Assembly: GCF_003628535.1 (NCBI RefSeq)
Contig: NZ_RBCI01000002.1
Location: forward strand, 620,001 to 684,000
DNA from: Flavisolibacter nicotianae
GTDB taxonomy: Bacteria; Bacteroidota; Bacteroidia; Chitinophagales; Chitinophagaceae
Reading direction: 5' to 3'
DNA: 64,000 nucleotides
The position numbers were made by a program, and so were the translations under genes. Below the pieces are notes generated by a model. It was not told the DNA's origin and searched no databases. It was given only the letters and a program-made list of their open reading frames with translations. Below, piece by piece: positions 1-8,795 of the stretch; the stretch's first letter is position 1; every line of letters starts with the position of its first letter.

Positions 1-783
1 CATCGTGTCGAGGAGGGGTACGATCAGGATGGAAAAACCAATGGCAACCGAAGACGTAATAGGGAAACTACCGTTAAGGGAGTCGGCCACCGTAATGAAC
101 TTAATGACCAAAATGGCATTGACAAGTCCAAGAAGCAGCGAGCCGGAGTCGCCCATGAAAACTTTGGCGGGATGAAAATTATACACCAGGAAGGCGCAAA
201 GGGCACCGGTCAGTCCAAAAGAGAGTACTGCATAGGCAGGCATGTGGGCCATGGCAAAGTAGGTGCCGAAGAGGGCCGTGGTCAGGATACCCAGGCTGCT
301 CGACAGGCCGTCGACCCCATCGATCAGGTTGAAAGCATTCACGATAACGATGATGGTCAGGTAACTCAGCGGAAAACTGATGTATTCGGGAAGTTCATGA
401 ATTCCCAGGAAGCCGTGCATGCTGTCGATCCGTACACCGGCCAGGTGAATGATGATGGCAGCCGCCCCGATTTGTCCCAGCAATTTTTTGGAAGCGGAAA
501 GGATCAGGATGTCGTCTTTGATCCCCAGGAAGAACATTAGCACAAAGGCCGCATAAAAATATTGGAACTCCGGCGCCTGTTGTAGCGAAAGGCAAAGCAG
601 GAGCGACAGCAGGAAACCGATAAAGATACCAACACCACCCAGCGAGGCAATAGGCTTGGTGTGGAGCTTGCGTGCATCGGGTACATCGAACAACCCTTTT
701 TCATCGGCTACTCTAATGATTGCGGGAATTGCAATGAAAGCAATGGCAAAAGAGACAGACCCAGCCAACAACAAATTCATCAT
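1..783 (-). CDS. Undecaprenyl-phosphate sugar-1-phosphate transferase, MraY/WecA family (3' end cut off by window edge)
   Basis: Reading the minus strand from the ATG at 783 gives 261 codons with no stop before the window edge. The protein is a polytopic membrane protein with hallmarks of the family that transfers a sugar-1-phosphate onto undecaprenyl phosphate. It has an early DVPDARKLHTKPIASLGG stretch, the FLGIKDD acidic motif, VNAFNLIDGVDGLSS with the family Asn/Asp residues, and FHPAKVFMGDSGSLLLG. These match the WecA/TagO-like branch (GlcNAc-1-P transferase for O-antigen or capsule initiation) better than MraY, because MraY is usually embedded in the mur cluster and no mur genes are here. 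Two ATGs are adjacent (783 and 780); the first was chosen. The C-terminus is outside the window. Confidence 0.85.
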   Translation of the reverse strand, partial: MMNLLLAGSVSFAIAFIAIPAIIRVADEKGLFDVPDARKLHTKPIASLGGVGIFIGFLLSLLLCLSLQQAPEFQYFYAAFVLMFFLGIKDDILILSASKKLLGQIGAAAIIIHLAGVRIDSMHGFLGIHELPEYISFPLSYLTIIVIVNAFNLIDGVDGLSSSLGILTTALFGTYFAMAHMPAYAVLSFGLTGALCAFLVYNFHPAKVFMGDSGSLLLGLVNAILVIKFITVADSLNGSFPITSSVAIGFSILIVPLLDTM

Positions 784-990
784 ACTGCAGGGTTTTGGAG
801 TGTTACAATCAGTGTCATGCAAAGTCGTTTTTCGGGTTAGCGTTCTTCACGTACATGGCTTCTGCAATGATACTTGAGACGCAAAAGTAATAAGTTGAGA
901 TGATATTTTGTAATAAAAAAGATCGCACATTTGCAGGGCAAAAACGCATGATAACGGTCTTGCAAAAGGCCTTGCACCAATAAAAAATTT

Positions 991-1827
991 ATGCCAAATC
1001 TTACCGAAATCGCTTCGCAGGTCAGACGGGACATTGTTCGTATGGTTCACGGCGCTGCCAGTGGCCACCCCGGCGGATCGCTGGGATGTGCTGATTTTCT
1101 GACAGCTCTCTACTTCCAAATCATGCATCACACACCACAGCCGTTTGATATGGATGCCCTCAACCAGGACGTCTTTATCCTCTCCAACGGTCACATCTCT
1201 CCGGTTTTTTATTCGGTGCTTGCCCGCAGCGGCTATTTCGATGCGGCGGAGCTGGCCACCTTCCGCAAGCTCAACTCCCGGTTGCAGGGGCACCCCACCA
1301 CGCACGAAGGACTGCCGGGTGTGCGCATTGCCACAGGCTCGCTGGGACAGGGAATGAGTGTAGCCATTGGCGTTGCCCTGGCGAAAAAGCTGAACAACGA
1401 CCAAAGCGTGGTCTATACTCTACACGGTGACGGTGAATTGCAGGAAGGCCAAAACTGGGAGGCCATCATGTTTGCGCCCAACCACAACGTGGACAACCTG
1501 ATTGCCACGATTGACTGGAACGGGCAGCAGATCGACGGTCCCACCTACAAGGTCAACGACCTGGGCAACCTGCGGGAAAAATTTGAAGCCTTCGGCTGGC
1601 ACACCCTGGAGATGAACGGTAACGAGATGGACGAAGTGGTGCACACGCTGGAAGAAGCAAAATCGCTTGTGGGTAAGGGTAAGCCCATCGCCATCATCAT
1701 GCGTACCATCATGGGCAAAGGGGTGGAATTTATGGAGAACGATCACAACTGGCACGGTGTAGCCCCCAACGATGAACAACTGGCGAAAGCACTGGCACAA
1801 TTGCCGGAAACGCTGGGTGATTATTGA
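991..1827 (+). CDS. Transketolase, N-terminal (TPP-binding) subunit
   Basis: The 278-residue protein matches the N-terminal half of transketolase, the pentose-phosphate enzyme that moves two-carbon ketol units using thiamine diphosphate. Visible motifs are the substrate loop GAASGHPGGSLG near residue 23, SNGHISPVFYS, LQGHPTTHEGLPGVRIATGSLGQG, and the TPP/Mg motif GDGELQEGQNWEA with the terminating N-G in TIDWNGQQIDG. It ends after the TPP domain, so it must pair with a separate C-terminal subunit, as in other split transketolases. That partner normally follows directly, but here the next sequence is a composite repeat and then a convergent gene. The ATG at 991 is the first in frame and begins MPNLTEIASQVRRDIVRMVH, typical for the family. 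Confidence 0.9.
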   Translation: MPNLTEIASQVRRDIVRMVHGAASGHPGGSLGCADFLTALYFQIMHHTPQPFDMDALNQDVFILSNGHISPVFYSVLARSGYFDAAELATFRKLNSRLQGHPTTHEGLPGVRIATGSLGQGMSVAIGVALAKKLNNDQSVVYTLHGDGELQEGQNWEAIMFAPNHNVDNLIATIDWNGQQIDGPTYKVNDLGNLREKFEAFGWHTLEMNGNEMDEVVHTLEEAKSLVGKGKPIAIIMRTIMGKGVEFMENDHNWHGVAPNDEQLAKALAQLPETLGDY

Positions 1828-1865
1828 CCGCACCCAGCCCTGGAAGCCGCCTCGATGTCTCAAAA

Positions 1866-2269
1866 GCCTCCCCAAACCCCTCCAGGGAGGGGCTTTCCAT
1901 CGCACAGACCCCTTCTTTTGCACGATACTTCAAAGCCTCCATCAGTCATCCTGATGGAGGCTTTTGCTGCCGTTTGGCGTCCCCGCCAACAGCTTTTTCT
2001 TTTGCCCCGGCGGGACTCCTGTTAATAGAAAATGCTCATAGAAAAGAGAACGAAGCTCCGAAGGAGCGATATATTTTTTATGTCATCAGTGACAGAATAG
2101 CCATGAAGCTTCCATTGCGGCGCTCCGTTCAACGTTCGGAACGCAGCCGGGCAAAAAGAGACGCCATCCCTTCAAGGGATGGCGTCTCTACGGATAGATA
2201 AGAATCCTGCCCAAGCGGGCCCTGTGCGTAGAAGTTCCCTCTCCTTGAGGCGAGGGCCGGGGTGAGGTG
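1866..2269 (+). repeat. Composite intergenic repeat, copy A (~400 bp)
   Basis: First of three colinear copies; the others are at 18442-18840 and 20320-20757. Shared blocks in order are CTCCAGGGAGGGGCTTTCC, CAGACCC then CTTTTGCACGATACTTC, a GCCTCCATC...GATGGAGGC hairpin followed by T residues, TTTTGCCCCGGCGGG, AAGCTCCGAAGGAGCGATAT, CGTTCGGAACGCAGCCGGG, a GCCATCCCTTCAAGGGATGGC hairpin, and a tail with CTCCTTGAGGCGAGGG. This copy fills the space between the transketolase stop and the convergent ABC transporter gene, and its last bases touch that gene's stop codon. Confidence 0.85.
1935..1966 (+). terminator. Terminator-like hairpin in repeat copy A
   Basis: Perfect 11-bp stem GCCTCCATCAG / CTGATGGAGGC with a 5-nt loop, followed by TTTTG. 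It lies about 110 bp after the transketolase stop, and equivalent hairpins sit at the same place in the other two repeat copies. This is consistent with a rho-independent terminator carried by the repeat. Confidence 0.6.
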
Positions 2270-4084
2270 CTACTTCACTTCCTGCATCTGCACCAGCCTG
2301 TAATAATATCCTTGTTTTTGAATCAATTCCTCGTGTGTGCCCCTCTCCACGATCTCGCCTTTTTGCAACACCAGAATTTCATCGGCATGGCGAATTGTCG
2401 AAAGGCGGTGGGCAATCACGATGGAAGTACGGTTTTGCATCATGTTGTTGATGGCGTCCTGCACCAGCCGTTCGCTTTCGGTATCCAGAGAGGAGGTCGC
2501 CTCGTCGAGGATCAGGATCGGCGGATTTTTAACGATGGCCCTGGCAATGGTCAGGCGCTGGCGTTCGCCGCCGCTCAGCTTTGTTCCGCGATCGCCGATA
2601 TTGGTCTTGAAGCCGGCTTCTTTTTTGGTGATGAAGTTGAACGCATTGGCCACTTTCGCCGCTTCCTCAATTTCTTCCTGGGCTGCTTCCTGTTTGCCCA
2701 AACGGATATTGGCATCGATCGTATCGTTGAACAGGATCGGTTCCTGCGTAACGATGCTGATATGATCCCGCACGGATTTTAGCGAATACTCTTTGATGTT
2801 CACGCCGTCGATCAGCAACTCACCGCCACTCACGTCGTGAAAGCGGGGAATGAGGTCGGCCAGCGTGCTTTTACCCGCACCGGAAGAACCAACGAGAGCC
2901 ACCGTCTTTCCTTTTTCAATGGTCACGTTGATGTTTTTCAGAATGGGCACGCCGTCGTAGGCAAAGGCCACGTTGCGGAGTTCGATCTTGTGTGCAAAGC
3001 TGTCGAGCTTTTTTCCCGAGGGGTTGTCGTCGATCGCACTTTTTGTTCGCAGGATTTCTTCAATCCGTTCAATGGCAGCCGTGCCCCGGGCCATGTTGCT
3101 AAACGACGTGGACAGGGTTTTGGTCGGATTGATCAACTGGTAGAAAATCCCGAGGTAGGCAATGAACAGCGAGCCGGTGAGGCCAACGCTATCGCTCAAG
3201 ACCAGGCGTCCGCCAAAATACAGGATGGCGGTAAAGATCATCACTCCCATCAGTTCCGAAACCGGCGAGGCCAGGTCGCGGCGGTAACCAATTTTGTTTT
3301 TGGCCCTGACAAGGGAGTGGTTGATGGAGAAAAAGCGGTTGCGCAGCAGCGGCTCCGAATTGAAGGCCTTGATCACCCGCAGACCGGAAAGCGTTTCATC
3401 CAGCACAGACAGGGATTCGGAGTTCAGGTTGGCGACATCGGCCGACGACTTCTTCAGGCTGCGACTGATTCGGCCCAAAACAATCGCCACTACCGGAATG
3501 CACAGCAGCACAAACAGGGTCAGTTTAACACTGATCAGCAGTAGCGTAGCCAATGTAAAGAGGATCGTCAGCGGGTCACGCACCCATCCCTCCAGTGTTC
3601 CCACAACAGACCCTTCCACTTCGCTCACGTCGTTGGTGATGCGGCTGATGATGTCGCCTTTGCGTTTTTCGGTAAAAAAACCAATCGGCAGGTGCAGCAC
3701 TTTTTCATACAGTTCGGTGCGGAGCTGGTTGACGATCTTGTTTTTTAAGGGGTTGAGAATAAAATAGGCCAGGTAAAGAAACAGGTTCTTGAAAAAAATC
3801 GAAACGATGATCAGCACGCAGATAATCCCAAGCGTGGGAACGGCGCCCCGTTTGCTGATGCTGTCGAGCAGGAACTGACGGATGTAATTCACCACCGAAT
3901 TGTTGGTTCCGTCGAGCATGCCGCTGCCGATCTTTTTGCCGTTGAAGATCATTTCCAGGAAAGGCGCCAGCATGCCCAGCGACACCAGGGAAAAAACAAT
4001 CGAAAGCAAAATAAATACGATGTAAAGGAACGCTTCGGCTTTGTAGCGGCTTAGATAATTGAAAACTCTGGCGTATTTCTTCAT
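2270..4084 (-). CDS. ABC exporter, MsbA-like lipid/multidrug half-transporter
   Basis: A 604-residue half-transporter with an N-terminal six-helix transmembrane domain (about residues 1-320) and a C-terminal ATPase domain (about 345-604). The nucleotide-binding domain shows Walker A GSSGAGKST, signature LSGGERQRL, Walker B ILILDEATSSLD and switch IAHRLSTIRHA, all intact. The architecture fits homodimeric exporters such as MsbA, which flips lipid A core across the inner membrane. lpxD elsewhere in the window shows lipid A is made, but the substrate cannot be read from this sequence. It is divergent from rbfA with 100 bp between starts, and its stop codon abuts repeat copy A. Confidence 0.88.
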   Translation of the reverse strand: MKKYARVFNYLSRYKAEAFLYIVFILLSIVFSLVSLGMLAPFLEMIFNGKKIGSGMLDGTNNSVVNYIRQFLLDSISKRGAVPTLGIICVLIIVSIFFKNLFLYLAYFILNPLKNKIVNQLRTELYEKVLHLPIGFFTEKRKGDIISRITNDVSEVEGSVVGTLEGWVRDPLTILFTLATLLLISVKLTLFVLLCIPVVAIVLGRISRSLKKSSADVANLNSESLSVLDETLSGLRVIKAFNSEPLLRNRFFSINHSLVRAKNKIGYRRDLASPVSELMGVMIFTAILYFGGRLVLSDSVGLTGSLFIAYLGIFYQLINPTKTLSTSFSNMARGTAAIERIEEILRTKSAIDDNPSGKKLDSFAHKIELRNVAFAYDGVPILKNINVTIEKGKTVALVGSSGAGKSTLADLIPRFHDVSGGELLIDGVNIKEYSLKSVRDHISIVTQEPILFNDTIDANIRLGKQEAAQEEIEEAAKVANAFNFITKKEAGFKTNIGDRGTKLSGGERQRLTIARAIVKNPPILILDEATSSLDTESERLVQDAINNMMQNRTSIVIAHRLSTIRHADEILVLQKGEIVERGTHEELIQKQGYYYRLVQMQEVK

Positions 4085-4184
4085 TGGCGGCCTGCGGCAC
4101 TGTTTTGGAAAGGCGCAAAGTAACTAATTTTACCCCGTCCGCCGGTGTTTTCGCCGCAGCGGGCAACAACATTAAACGTTTGTT

Positions 4185-4574
4185 ATGAAGGAAGGAAAAC
4201 GGCAGAAACAGATCGGCGGCTTGATCCAGGAGGAAATCAATGCCATTTTTCAACGGCTGGGTCTTGGTTTTATCCATGGCGGCATGGTCTCGGTTTCGTC
4301 TGTGAAGGTCACCCCCGACCTGTTGGAAGCACGGATTTATCTGAGCATCTACAACACAACCGATAAAAAAGCGATTCTCCACAAAATCGAAGAGCGTCAC
4401 TGGGAAATCAAAAAAGAGTTGGCCGCCAGGGTCAAGCACCAGTTGCGGCGCATACCGGAACTGAAGTTCTTCCTCGACGATACGCTGGACCAGGTATTTA
4501 AAATCGAAGAATTGTTCAGCAAGATCAAAGCCGACGAGAAAAAGGATGAAGGTCCCGAAAACGAAAACCCGTAA
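4185..4574 (+). CDS. rbfA: Ribosome-binding factor A
   Basis: The 129-residue protein is the size of RbfA and has its KH-like layout: N-terminal MKEGKRQKQIGGLIQEEIN helix, the conserved VKVTPDLLEARIYLSIY strand, ending with the RRIPELKFFLDDTLD segment and a charged, disordered tail. RbfA binds the 30S subunit during maturation and helps process the 5' end of 16S rRNA; it matters most at low temperature. It is followed 32 bp later by a permease gene on the same strand, so the two may be co-transcribed. Confidence 0.92.
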   Translation: MKEGKRQKQIGGLIQEEINAIFQRLGLGFIHGGMVSVSSVKVTPDLLEARIYLSIYNTTDKKAILHKIEERHWEIKKELAARVKHQLRRIPELKFFLDDTLDQVFKIEELFSKIKADEKKDEGPENENP

Positions 4575-4606
4575 ACCCTGCCTCGTAAACTTGTGAACTG
4601 CGAACT

Positions 4607-5830
4607 GTGAACTTTTTATTCGCCTGGCGCTACTTCAAAGCCAAAAAAACCACCAATGCCATCAATGTGATCTCGTGGATCTCGATTGTGGCCATGCTGT
4701 TCGGCACGGCAGCGCTGATCCTTGTGCTGAGTGTTTTCAACGGCTTCGAAGACCTGGTGAAAGGACTTTATTCCTCTTTCTACCCCGATCTGCGCATTGC
4801 GCCGGCATCGGGTAAACAACTGACGTTAACACAGGAGCAGTTGCAAAAAATCCGCGCTGTCAACGGCGTAAAAGCAGTTTCGCTGGTTGTGGAAGAACGG
4901 GCCTTGCTCCGCAACGGCGAATCGCAATCCATGATCAACCTGAAAGGTGTGGACGAATCATACGGACAGGTAACGACTGTGCCCCAACACATGATCAGCG
5001 GGCAGTTTTCGGTGGGAACCGAAGAAAGGCCCTTGCTGGTGCTGGGTGCCGGCATCGAAAACGCCGTCGGCGTAATGGCGGACCGCAACCTGAACCCGCT
5101 TGTGGTATACCTGCCCCGCAAAGGAGAGGTCAATCTTTCCGATCCGTTTCAATCACTGAGTACCGATACCGTCAATACCTCCGGGAGTTTTGTGATCCAG
5201 CAGGATTTTGACAACAAATACGTGCTGACCAACCTGCAGTTTGTGAAACGCATGCTGCACATGGAAGCGGATTCCTATGGTGCAGGCGAGGTTGCCGTGA
5301 AGGCCGGCGCGGAGCCGGAGGTTGTGCAAAAGCGTCTTCAGAATCTTTTGGGCAATGCCTTTGAAATCCAGACCCGCTACGAACAGAACAAAAGTCTTTA
5401 TTCCATCATGCAGATGGAAAAGTGGGTGATCTATGCCATCCTTTCGCTCATCCTCGTGGTGGCGGCCTTCAACATGATCGGGGCTCTGACCATGCTGGTA
5501 CTCGAGAAAAAAGAAGACATCGGTGTGCTGCACGCCATCGGCGCCAGCCGCGAATTCATCAAGCGGATTTTTTTAACCGAAGGCCTTCTGCTGGCCCTGA
5601 TCGGCGGCGGCGTGGGAATGCTGCTGGCGCTCCTCATTGCCCTTGCACAAATGAAATTTCACCTGATCCCGCTCCAGGGTGATAGTTTTATGATTGCCTA
5701 TTTCCCGGTGAAGCTAAACCCCTGGGATTTTTTGCTGGTGGGTGCCACGGTGCTGGTGATTTCACTGCTGGCTGCTTTTGTCCCGGCACGGAAGGCGGCC
5801 AACCAGCAGGTAGTGCTGCGGAGCGAATGA
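4607..5830 (+). CDS. FtsX/LolC-E-type ABC transporter permease
   Basis: A 407-residue membrane protein with the LolC/LolE/MacB layout: one N-terminal helix (about residues 20-45), a long periplasmic domain (about 45-265), then three helices in the last third (near 270-295, 320-345 and 370-395). The N-terminus MNFLFAWRYFKAKKTTNAINVISWIS and the EKKEDIGVLHAIGAS loop are typical of lipoprotein-release permeases, which extract lipoproteins from the inner membrane with an ATPase LolD. No LolD-like ATPase lies next to it here, so the ATPase must be encoded elsewhere. It begins 32 bp after rbfA. Confidence 0.85.
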   Translation: MNFLFAWRYFKAKKTTNAINVISWISIVAMLFGTAALILVLSVFNGFEDLVKGLYSSFYPDLRIAPASGKQLTLTQEQLQKIRAVNGVKAVSLVVEERALLRNGESQSMINLKGVDESYGQVTTVPQHMISGQFSVGTEERPLLVLGAGIENAVGVMADRNLNPLVVYLPRKGEVNLSDPFQSLSTDTVNTSGSFVIQQDFDNKYVLTNLQFVKRMLHMEADSYGAGEVAVKAGAEPEVVQKRLQNLLGNAFEIQTRYEQNKSLYSIMQMEKWVIYAILSLILVVAAFNMIGALTMLVLEKKEDIGVLHAIGASREFIKRIFLTEGLLLALIGGGVGMLLALLIALAQMKFHLIPLQGDSFMIAYFPVKLNPWDFLLVGATVLVISLLAAFVPARKAANQQVVLRSE

Positions 5831-6040
5831 ATCCGCTGCACTTTACGTTTGCAACTGCTTTCTATCTAACATAACGTAGCTGCAGAAGCCTTTGTCGGCC
5901 CTGCTCAAGAGTCTTTCCGGACATACAAGAGTGCGACGCAACAGGTGATGATAGCAGCACTGCAGCTCAGTCCAAAAAAATTCTCTTTGCTTTTTGCACT
6001 CCGGTTGTAGCGTAATTTCATTGGCTAATTGACAAGGTTT

Positions 6041-6937
6041 ATGGATTATGCTTTATTAGGTAAATCAGACCTACGCATCAGCCGCATTGCCATGGGCTGT
6101 ATGTCGCTGGGAACAGAACGGGAAAGCAACAAAAAGATCATTCACCGTGCTATTGAAGGCGGCATCAATTATTTTGATACGGCGGATTTATACGACAAAG
6201 GATTGAACGAAACGAGTGTGGGTGCGGCCTTAAAAGGTAATCGCAAGGAAGTAATCATTGCCACCAAAGCGGGTAACCAGTGGCGTGCGGATGGCAGTGG
6301 CTGGGACTGGAATCCGTCGAAAGACTATATTCTTACCTGCGCGGAGAACAGCCTCCGGCGGCTGCAAACCGATTACATTGACCTGTACCAACTGCACGGT
6401 GGCACCCTCGACGATCCCATTGATGAGACCATCGAGGCGTTTGAAATGTTGAAGCAGCAGGGCAAGATTCGGTGGTACGGCATTTCGTCCATCCGTCCGA
6501 ACGTGATCAGGGAATATGTCAATCGATCCAACATCGTAAGTGTGATGATGCAATACAGTTTACTGGACAGGCGGCCGGAAGAAACTTGTTTGGACCTGCT
6601 GCAGCAAAACAACATTGGTGTGCTGGCAAGAGGCAGCGTGGCTTCCGGGTTGCTCGTGGACAAAGCGGCAAAACCCTATTTGAATTATTCCGCAGCAGAC
6701 GTGGAAAGGGCGGCAGCGGCTGTCAGGTCAATTTCTTCAGACCGCCGCACACCGGCGCAAACAGCCATACAATACGTGTTGAACCATCCCGCCATCACAG
6801 CGGTGGTAGTGGGTATGAGAACCAGGGAGCAGTTGGAAGAAGCGTTGCAGGTAGTGAAAGTCAAAGGCCTGACAGTAGAGGAGATGAACCGTTTGCGGAA
6901 CAGTGTTTCTGGAAACCGGTATGAGCAACACCGCTAA
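6041..6937 (+). CDS. Aldo/keto reductase
   Basis: A 298-residue NADPH-dependent oxidoreductase of the aldo/keto reductase superfamily ((beta/alpha)8 barrel). The catalytic Asp and Tyr are visible in YFDTADLYDKG, the Lys in VIIATKAGNQW, and the substrate His in DYIDLYQLHGG; AVVVGMRTREQLEEAL near the C-terminus is the cofactor-binding end. Such enzymes reduce aldehydes and ketones, and the substrate is not predictable. I chose the ATG at 6041, which gives MDYALLGKSDLRISRI; an in-frame TTG 12 bases earlier is possible but less likely. About 200 bp of unremarkable sequence precede it. Confidence 0.88.
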   Translation: MDYALLGKSDLRISRIAMGCMSLGTERESNKKIIHRAIEGGINYFDTADLYDKGLNETSVGAALKGNRKEVIIATKAGNQWRADGSGWDWNPSKDYILTCAENSLRRLQTDYIDLYQLHGGTLDDPIDETIEAFEMLKQQGKIRWYGISSIRPNVIREYVNRSNIVSVMMQYSLLDRRPEETCLDLLQQNNIGVLARGSVASGLLVDKAAKPYLNYSAADVERAAAAVRSISSDRRTPAQTAIQYVLNHPAITAVVVGMRTREQLEEALQVVKVKGLTVEEMNRLRNSVSGNRYEQHR

Positions 6938-6948
6938 TAACACACTTG

Positions 6949-7425
6949 TTACTGTATTGCAGACATGTTTTCTTTTTGTTCAAGTGACGCTTCCTTAAGG
7001 TAATCAAAAATCTGGCTGATCTGCTGGTCGCTAAGTTGTGTAAACGAAGGCATCACCTGTCCGTTGAATTACACAGCCAGTTTTTTTGCATAAGGATCGG
7101 TTGCAATAAAGCGCGCCGGATTTTTTACCCATCTGATCAAATTTTCTCTTTTTGTCCATGGGCCTCTTGCTTCCACACCACCCAGCGCTGGACCGGTTAG
7201 GGTTTTGAAAATGGAATGACAGGCTTGGCAATTGGCAGAAAAAAGGTTTTTGCCCGCCACGTTTTTAACGACAGCTGCTATTGAGGAAGAGTTTGTTTTT
7301 GCTTCCGCTGCATTTTCTCTTGACGCAATCCATTGCGATTTTACCATTGGCTTCATGACGGTATATGTGAGTGCGGCACCAAACAAAATCAGTACAGAAT
7401 AAAGGATGTATTTGATCTGTGCCAT
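6949..7425 (-). pseudogene. Class I cytochrome c gene interrupted by an in-frame TAA
   Basis: From the ATG at 7425 the protein has an N-terminal membrane anchor (AQIKYILYSVLILFGAALTYTV), the haem motif CQACH near residue 67, and GPALGGVEARGPWT. The frame hits TAA at 7071-7069 after YAKKLAV. The same frame then continues FNGQVMPSFTQLSDQQIS to a second stop at 6951-6949. The downstream part contains the MPSF segment that normally supplies the axial Met haem ligand and the last helix. The total of 158 sense codons excluding the internal stop fits a c-type cytochrome. Because frame is kept, a single substitution (for example GAA or AAA to TAA) or a sequencing error would explain it. The truncated 118-residue product would lack the Met ligand. 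Confidence 0.8.
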
Positions 7426-7491
7426 ACTTCTTGAAGGGACGAACGGAGAAGCCGCGCAGTTGAGCGCGGCTTCTGCAAATACAACACTTCT

Positions 7492-8631
7492 TTACTTCAA
7501 AATCTCCCTGCTGATCACCACCTTTTGGATTTCGCTGGTGCCTTCGCCGATGGTGCACAACTTGCTATCGCGATAATGTTTTTCCACCGGGAAGTCTTTC
7601 GTGTAGCCATAACCGCCAAAGATCTGCACGGCATCATTGGAAACCTTTACAGCTACTTCGCTTGCGTAGTATTTGGCCATGGCCGAAACCTTGGTTACAG
7701 GCTGCTTTTTACTTTTGAGGTCACAGGCTTCCAACGTCAGCAAATTGGCGGCTTCGATTTCCGTGGCCATGTCGGCAAGTTTAAAGGAGATGCCCTGGAA
7801 GGAGGCAATGGGCTTGTCGAACTGGTGGCGCTCCTGTGCATATTGCAGGGCGGCTTCGTACGCACCTTTGGCAATGCCCAGCGAAAGCGAAGCAATGGAA
7901 ATGCGTCCGCCGTCCAAAACCACCAGCGCCTGCTTGAAGCCGTCGCCGACCTCGCCTAAACGGTTGGCATCGGGGATCACGCAGTTCTCAAAAATCATTT
8001 CGGCTGTTTCGGAGGCCCGCATCCCCAACTTGTTTTCCTTTTTGCCACCGCTAAAGCCAGGCGTGCCCCGCTCCACCACAAAAGCCGTTGCGTTGTTTTT
8101 TGCCCGGGGTTCGCCGGTGCGGCAAATGACCACGGCCACATCGCCGCTCTTGCCATGCGTGATCCAGTTTTTAGTGCCGTTGATGATCCAGTTGTCGCCA
8201 TCTTTTGTCGCCGTACATTTCATGTTGCCGGCATCGGAGCCGGTGTTGGGCTCCGTTAAGCCCCAGGCACCGATCCATTCGGCCGTGGCCAGTTTGGGAA
8301 GCCATTTTTGCTTTTGTTCTTCGTTGGCGAAATTCAGAATATGACCGGTACAAAGCGAGTTGTGCGCCGCCACGCTCAGGCCAATGGAGCCGTCCACTTT
8401 GGCAATTTCTTCAATGATGGCTTTGTATTCGAAATAGGAGAGACCGGCACCACCGTATTCTTCGGGGACCAGGACGCCCATCAAACCGAGTTCACCCAAC
8501 TGCTTAAAAATGTGAAGAGGAAATTCCTGGGATTCATCCCACTCCATTACATGGGGCTTGATGTGTTGTACGGCAAAGTCACGGGCAATCTGTGCTACCT
8601 GCGCGGTGATTTCATTGGTTTCAAAATTCAT
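7492..8631 (-). CDS. Acyl-CoA dehydrogenase
   Basis: A 379-residue FAD enzyme of the short/medium-chain acyl-CoA dehydrogenase family, catalysing the first step of beta-oxidation or branched-chain acyl-CoA oxidation. Motifs are the N-terminal helical domain with PEEYGGAGLSYFEYKAIIEE, WGLTEPNTGSDAGNM for FAD/substrate contact, the C-terminal IFGGYGYTKDFPVEKHYRD signature and IGEGTSEIQ, which carries the catalytic Glu. Length and motif order are standard and no residue looks missing. The neighbours (cytochrome c downstream on the same strand, an MBL hydrolase upstream) do not define a pathway. Confidence 0.92.
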   Translation of the reverse strand: MNFETNEITAQVAQIARDFAVQHIKPHVMEWDESQEFPLHIFKQLGELGLMGVLVPEEYGGAGLSYFEYKAIIEEIAKVDGSIGLSVAAHNSLCTGHILNFANEEQKQKWLPKLATAEWIGAWGLTEPNTGSDAGNMKCTATKDGDNWIINGTKNWITHGKSGDVAVVICRTGEPRAKNNATAFVVERGTPGFSGGKKENKLGMRASETAEMIFENCVIPDANRLGEVGDGFKQALVVLDGGRISIASLSLGIAKGAYEAALQYAQERHQFDKPIASFQGISFKLADMATEIEAANLLTLEACDLKSKKQPVTKVSAMAKYYASEVAVKVSNDAVQIFGGYGYTKDFPVEKHYRDSKLCTIGEGTSEIQKVVISREILK

Positions 8632-8795
8632 AAAAGGAGCAATCGTTTATAGAGACGAAGATAAGGTCGGAACCATGATTTGGGTGGATTGACAGGATGT
8701 GCAGGAAAACTGACCTTCTTCTATTGAAAAGAACTTTTTGTAATCAAGGCGTCTTTATTTCCAATTTAAACTTTTACATCTACCCAAATCAGGGT

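Noticed and set aside
7069-7071. Recoding (selenocysteine-type) at the cytochrome c stop
   Set aside because: The codon is TAA, not TGA; no recoding hairpin is visible; mutation or error is simpler.
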